From: Lysobacterales bacterium
Lineage (GTDB): Bacteria; Pseudomonadota; Gammaproteobacteria; Xanthomonadales; Wenzhouxiangellaceae
Reading direction: 5' to 3'
Length of the DNA stretch: 43,531 bases
NCBI GenBank assembly: GCA_002722315.1
Contig: PBLG01000032.1
Span: 1 to 43,531, forward strand
Shown here one piece after another: positions 40,562 to 43,531 of this stretch. The position numbers and the translations under genes were made by a program. Under the pieces are notes generated by a model that saw nothing but the letters and a program-made list of their open reading frames with translations, did not search any database and was not told the DNA's origin. Position 1 is the stretch's first letter, and the number at the start of each line of letters is the position of its first letter.

Positions 40562-41443
40562 ATGATCACGACGGGATTCATAGGCCTGGGCGCCATGGGC
40601 GGCCCGATGGCCGGGCACTTGCATGACAACGGCCTGCTGACCGCGGTCTGGAATCGCAGCGGCGACAAGGCCGAAGCATTCGCCCGCGAGCACGAGCGCG
40701 TGGAGACGCCCGAATCACCGGCCGCGCTGGCCGCGATGGTCGAGGTGATCCTGGTCTGCGTCTCGGCCGACGACGACCTTCGCCAGGTGATCGCCGACCT
40801 CGAGCCCGGGTTGAAGCCGGGCGCTGTCGTCGTCGATCACTCGACCGTGTCGCCGGCCACCGCCAGGGAAATCTCCGAGCGCCTGGCCACCCGTGACGTC
40901 GCGTTCGTCGACGCGCCGGTCACCGGGGGCGTCGAAGGCGCGAAGAACGGACAGCTCGCGGTCATGGCCGGCGGCGACGCCGACGCGTTCTCGCGGCTGG
41001 GAAACGTGTTCGCGGCCTACGGCAAGGCCTGGCGGCACCTCGGTCCGGCCGGTGCGGGCCAGTCGGCCAAGGCGGTCAACCAGCTGATCGTCGCCGGCAT
41101 CGCCGAGGCGGTCAGCGAGGGTCTCGCCGTGGTCGAAAAGCTCGGGCTCCCGCAAGACGAAATGCTGGAACTCCTCGGCGGCGGCGCGGCCGGCAACTGG
41201 TTCCTGGAAAAGCGCGGCCGGACCATGCTGGCCGACTCGTTCGAGACCGGATTCGCGCCGAAGCTGCTGCTCAAGGACCTGAAGATCTGCGCATCGCTGC
41301 TGGAAGAACTGTCGTTCGAATCCTCTGTGTTGCCGAACGCGCTGGACGACTATGCCCGATTGATCGAACGTGGCGAGACCGGCAAGGACATCTCGGCGCT
41401 GATCCGGCTCAAGCGCGGTCGATTGAAAGGGACTATGCCGTGA
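40562..41443 (+). CDS. NAD(P)-dependent beta-hydroxyacid dehydrogenase (3-hydroxyisobutyrate dehydrogenase family)
   Basis: 293 residues with GGAG 9 nt before the ATG. The N-terminal Rossmann motif is GFIGLGAMGGPMAGHL, the substrate-binding DAPVTGGVEGAKNGQLAVM segment follows, and the catalytic Lys lies in SAKAVNQLIVAG. The C-terminal FAPKLLLKDLKICASLL completes the family signature. Members act on 3-hydroxyisobutyrate, tartronate semialdehyde or succinic semialdehyde; the sequence alone does not choose. It overlaps the DUF1801 gene by 4 bp. Confidence 0.88.
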   Translation: MITTGFIGLGAMGGPMAGHLHDNGLLTAVWNRSGDKAEAFAREHERVETPESPAALAAMVEVILVCVSADDDLRQVIADLEPGLKPGAVVVDHSTVSPATAREISERLATRDVAFVDAPVTGGVEGAKNGQLAVMAGGDADAFSRLGNVFAAYGKAWRHLGPAGAGQSAKAVNQLIVAGIAEAVSEGLAVVEKLGLPQDEMLELLGGGAAGNWFLEKRGRTMLADSFETGFAPKLLLKDLKICASLLEELSFESSVLPNALDDYARLIERGETGKDISALIRLKRGRLKGTMP

Positions 41444-41862
41444 CCAACAAGACCCGGCCCGAGGCCGCCAGCGCCGATGCGTTCATCGCGGGCATCGAGG
41501 ATCCGGATCGGCGCGCGGACTGCAGCCGGATCGCCGGGATCATGGCCGAGGCCACCGGCGCGCCCGCGACCATGTGGGGCGCGTCGATGGTGGGCTTCGG
41601 CAGCTACCACTATCGATATGCCAGCGGTCGCGAGGGCGACTGGTTCCTGACCGGCTTCGCGCCGCGCAAGTCGAACATCTCGCTCTACATCATGGCCGGC
41701 TTCGATCGCTTCGATTCGCTGATGGGCGAACTCGGCAAGTACAAGACGGGCAAGAGCTGCCTCTACATCAAGCGCCTCGCCGATATCGACGAAGCGGTGC
41801 TGATCGAGTTGATCGGCGAGTCCGTTGCCTGGATGCGTAAGCAATACCCGTCAAATCCCTGA
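41440..41862 (+). CDS. DUF1801 domain protein
   Basis: 140 residues from a GTG start overlapping the upstream stop. The pattern WGASMVGFGSYHYRYASGRE, then WFLTGFAPRKSNISLYIM and YKTGKSCLYIKRLADID, is that of DUF1801 (YdhG/YjhX-related) proteins. Its function is unknown. It is translated together with the dehydrogenase and is followed 13 bp later by the RDD membrane protein gene. Confidence 0.85.
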   Translation: MTNKTRPEAASADAFIAGIEDPDRRADCSRIAGIMAEATGAPATMWGASMVGFGSYHYRYASGREGDWFLTGFAPRKSNISLYIMAGFDRFDSLMGELGKYKTGKSCLYIKRLADIDEAVLIELIGESVAWMRKQYPSNP

Positions 41863-41875
41863 TGGAGCAAACGCC

Positions 41876-42376
41876 ATGAAGCCCAATCTCTTTCTGCGGC
41901 GGGTGCTGGCATTCATGACCGACATTCTCATACTGTTTGCCGTGCTGGGGACGCTCGGCTTCCTCATCCAGCAAGCAATCGGCTACGTTCCGACCACCGG
42001 TCCGGAAATATGGCGCGTGCTGCTCCTGAATTTCTCGATTCCGGTGTGGCTTTATTTCTGGCTGTCGGATGCCTCGGCTCGCGGAGGCACGCTCGGCAAG
42101 CGGATCTTCAGGATCCGGGTTGCGGCAGACGGAAAAGCGCTCGGACCGGCACGTGCGCTTGCGCGAACCGCAATCAAGCTGCTTCCGTGGGAACTCGCGC
42201 ATCTGAGTGCTTTCGCGTTGTCCAGTGACCTGGAATCGTTGAGCATCGTTCAAAGCGTCGGGCTGGTCGCCTCCAACCTGCTCATGCTGGTCTACCTCTG
42301 GATGGCTTTCGCTTCGCGCGGGCGCCGCAGCGTTCACGACCTCGTGGCGTCGACCAGGGTCTCCGGCGGCGCATGA
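41876..42376 (+). CDS. RDD-family membrane protein
   Basis: 166 residues from the ATG at 41876, with GGAG 8 nt upstream. The RDD signatures are FLRRVLAFMTDILILFAVLG at the N terminus, GGTLGKRIFRIRV and RRSVHDLVASTRV at the C terminus, with four hydrophobic segments. RDD proteins are small integral membrane proteins, some linked to ion tolerance, but no function can be assigned here. Confidence 0.88.
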   Translation: MKPNLFLRRVLAFMTDILILFAVLGTLGFLIQQAIGYVPTTGPEIWRVLLLNFSIPVWLYFWLSDASARGGTLGKRIFRIRVAADGKALGPARALARTAIKLLPWELAHLSAFALSSDLESLSIVQSVGLVASNLLMLVYLWMAFASRGRRSVHDLVASTRVSGGA

Positions 42377-42412
42377 TTCACGCGCTGGAAAATGTCGTGT
42401 TGTGCGCTGCAT

Positions 42413-42432
42413 AGTTACTTTTGGTTCGGCAA
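42413..42432. repeat. Partial copy of the element at 43328
   Basis: AGTTACTTTTGGTTCGGCAA differs at one position from AGTTACTTTTGGTGCGGCAA at 43328-43347. The remainder of the element is absent. Copies therefore flank phbB on both sides. Confidence 0.7.
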
Positions 42433-42474
42433 CGTGCAGTATTTATCGATAACTCATATAACTCGGGGTAGCGC

Positions 42475-43197
42475 ATGAGCCAGGTAGCCATTGTCACGGG
42501 CGGCACGAGAGGAATCGGTGCGGCCATTTCAAAAGCGTTGATCGATGAAGGTTTCACCGTCGCGGCCAACTATGGCGGCAACAAGGAAGCCGCAGAGGAA
42601 TTCGCCGCCGCCACCGGCGCGCATCCATACCAGTGGGACGTCAGCGATTTCGAAGCCTGCCGCGAAGGCGTCGCCCGGGTCGAGTCCGACCTCGGGCCGG
42701 TCAAGGTCCTGGTCAACAACGCCGGCATCACCCGCGACGGCACGCTTCACAAGATGACGCCCGAGCAATGGCAGCAGGTCATCCAGACCAACCTGAGTTC
42801 GTGTTTCAACATGTGCCGCGCGATCATCGAGGGCATGCGCGAGCGCGGCTACGGCCGCATCGTCAACATCGGCTCGATCAACGGCCAGGCCGGCCAGTAC
42901 GGCCAGGTCAATTACGCCGCGGCCAAGTCCGGCATCCACGGCTTCACCAAGGCGCTGGCCCAGGAAGGCGCGGCCAAGGGCATCACCGTGAATGCGATTG
43001 CGCCCGGCTATATCGAGACCAGCATGGTCGCCAAGGTGCCCGACCGGGTGCTGGAAAAGATCGTCGCCGGGATTCCGGTCGGGCGACTCGGCCAGCCGGA
43101 GGAAATCGCCCGCGGCGTGACGTTTCTGGTTGCGCCGGAGGCCGGGTTCATTACCGGGTCGACGTTGTCGATCAACGGTGGGCAACACATGTATTGA
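42475..43197 (+). CDS. phbB: Acetoacetyl-CoA reductase
   Basis: 240 residues. The SDR cofactor motif is TGGTRGIGAAIS, the catalytic Ser134 lies in NIGSINGQAGQYGQ and Tyr147/Lys151 in NYAAAKSG. The N-terminal and C-terminal (ITGSTLSINGGQHMY) ends are typical of PhbB/PhaB rather than FabG. The enzyme makes (R)-3-hydroxybutyryl-CoA for polyhydroxyalkanoate storage. phaA and phaC are not seen in the window. AT-rich bases before the ATG may contain its promoter, but no clear hexamers were identified. Confidence 0.9.
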   Translation: MSQVAIVTGGTRGIGAAISKALIDEGFTVAANYGGNKEAAEEFAAATGAHPYQWDVSDFEACREGVARVESDLGPVKVLVNNAGITRDGTLHKMTPEQWQQVIQTNLSSCFNMCRAIIEGMRERGYGRIVNIGSINGQAGQYGQVNYAAAKSGIHGFTKALAQEGAAKGITVNAIAPGYIETSMVAKVPDRVLEKIVAGIPVGRLGQPEEIARGVTFLVAPEAGFITGSTLSINGGQHMY

Positions 43198-43327
43198 GGT
43201 TTTTTTTTGGCCTGCGGCCGGCTATCGATGGCGGGTTTGGCACCTTTGCCGGGTGCGGCGGCTTTTTAATTCAAAATCAACTTCAACTTCAAAGGCCGTT
43301 TCGCCGCCAGCTTCGCTGGCTGATGCG

Positions 43328-43471
43328 AGTTACTTTTGGTGCGGCAAAAGTAACCAAAACCGCTCATGCCGCGAAGGCGCCCGGCAAAATGCGCCGGGTC
43401 CCCTGTGTTTCTCGCAGCGAACGGCCGGTTCCGAACTCGCTCCCTTCGGTCGCTCAGACATGCGGAACCGG
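43328..43471. repeat. Multi-hairpin repeat element after phbB
   Basis: Three stems in series: GTTACTTTTG/CAAAAGTAAC (43329-43354), CCCGGC/GCCGGG (43380-43398) and CCGGTTCCG/CGGAACCGG (43425-43471). Elements with the TTACTTTTGGxxCGGCAAAAGTAACC start are common intergenic repeats in Xanthomonadales and Pseudomonas (recalled). No gene is seen in 43198-43531; the T-run at 43201-43209 has no stem before it. Confidence 0.75.
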
Positions 43472-43483
43472 ACTTCCCCGATT

Positions 43484-43495
43484 GTCATGACAAGC
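43484..43495 (+). repeat. Single copy of the dispersed 12-bp unit
   Basis: GTCATGACAAGC is identical to the rppH tail unit at 25354-25365 and close to the units at 611-650. Confidence 0.6.
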
Positions 43496-43531
43496 GCTGC
43501 TGCGATACTCGGCGCCATCGAGGCAGATGGG

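Noticed and set aside
43198..43211. Terminator at the T-run after phbB
   Set aside because: Nine T residues follow the stop closely, but no GC-rich stem precedes them.

Overview
The window is GC-rich, densely coded gammaproteobacterial DNA. The gene set points to a free-living, probably aquatic member of the Xanthomonadales/Wenzhouxiangella neighbourhood. This is inferred from divergent speE/speA, a Vibrio-TonB2-type operon with DUF3450 and TtpC-like genes, two large TonB-dependent receptors, phbB and many REP-like palindromes. No rRNA, tRNA, CRISPR array or intact insertion sequence was seen.

Layout. (1) 1-3235, minus strand: a structured leader for a gene running off the left edge, then a three-gene operon of a small membrane protein, a lipoprotein phosphodiesterase/phosphatase-superfamily enzyme and an Oxa1/YidC/EMC3-like membrane protein. 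(2) 3312-11345, plus strand: a tightly packed tailoring cluster of sulfotransferase, zinc-ribbon methyltransferase, 2OG-Fe(II) oxygenase, second methyltransferase, GMC flavoprotein, Tat-type lipoprotein partner and sulfatase-fold lipoprotein. It has no recognisable scaffold-building gene, and its substrate is unknown. (3) 11486-11923: an unrecognised, possibly Fur-regulated gene. (4) 12391-22593: DUF3450, TtpC-like, ExbB, ExbD, TonB, TPR protein, TonB-dependent receptor and secreted beta-helix protein. Pho-box-like direct repeats lie before the first and last genes, suggesting phosphate-starvation control. (5) 22675-24604: a FecCD/BtuCD-type ABC permease and ATPase. (6) 24762-27457: rppH, a MarC-family gene and an M28 peptidase. 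(7) 27669-31905: small membrane and lipoprotein genes of unknown role, a divergent CPBP-like protein and a decayed vapBC locus, partly at lower GC. (8) 32152-34955: a TonB-dependent receptor divergent from bfd, both with Fur-box-like sites. (9) 35282-38079: speE and speA. (10) 38305-40388: feoAB with a Fur-box-like leader. (11) 40562-43197: a beta-hydroxyacid dehydrogenase, a DUF1801 protein, an RDD membrane protein and phbB.

The common themes are metal and nutrient uptake (candidate Fur boxes at four sites, Pho boxes at two) and envelope or exported chemistry. The least explained parts are the tailoring cluster with its apparently exported GMC module, the Oxa1-like protein paired with a lipoprotein phosphodiesterase, the possible phosphate link of the TonB system, and a 12-bp tandem repeat family that expands inside two unrelated genes in different reading frames.
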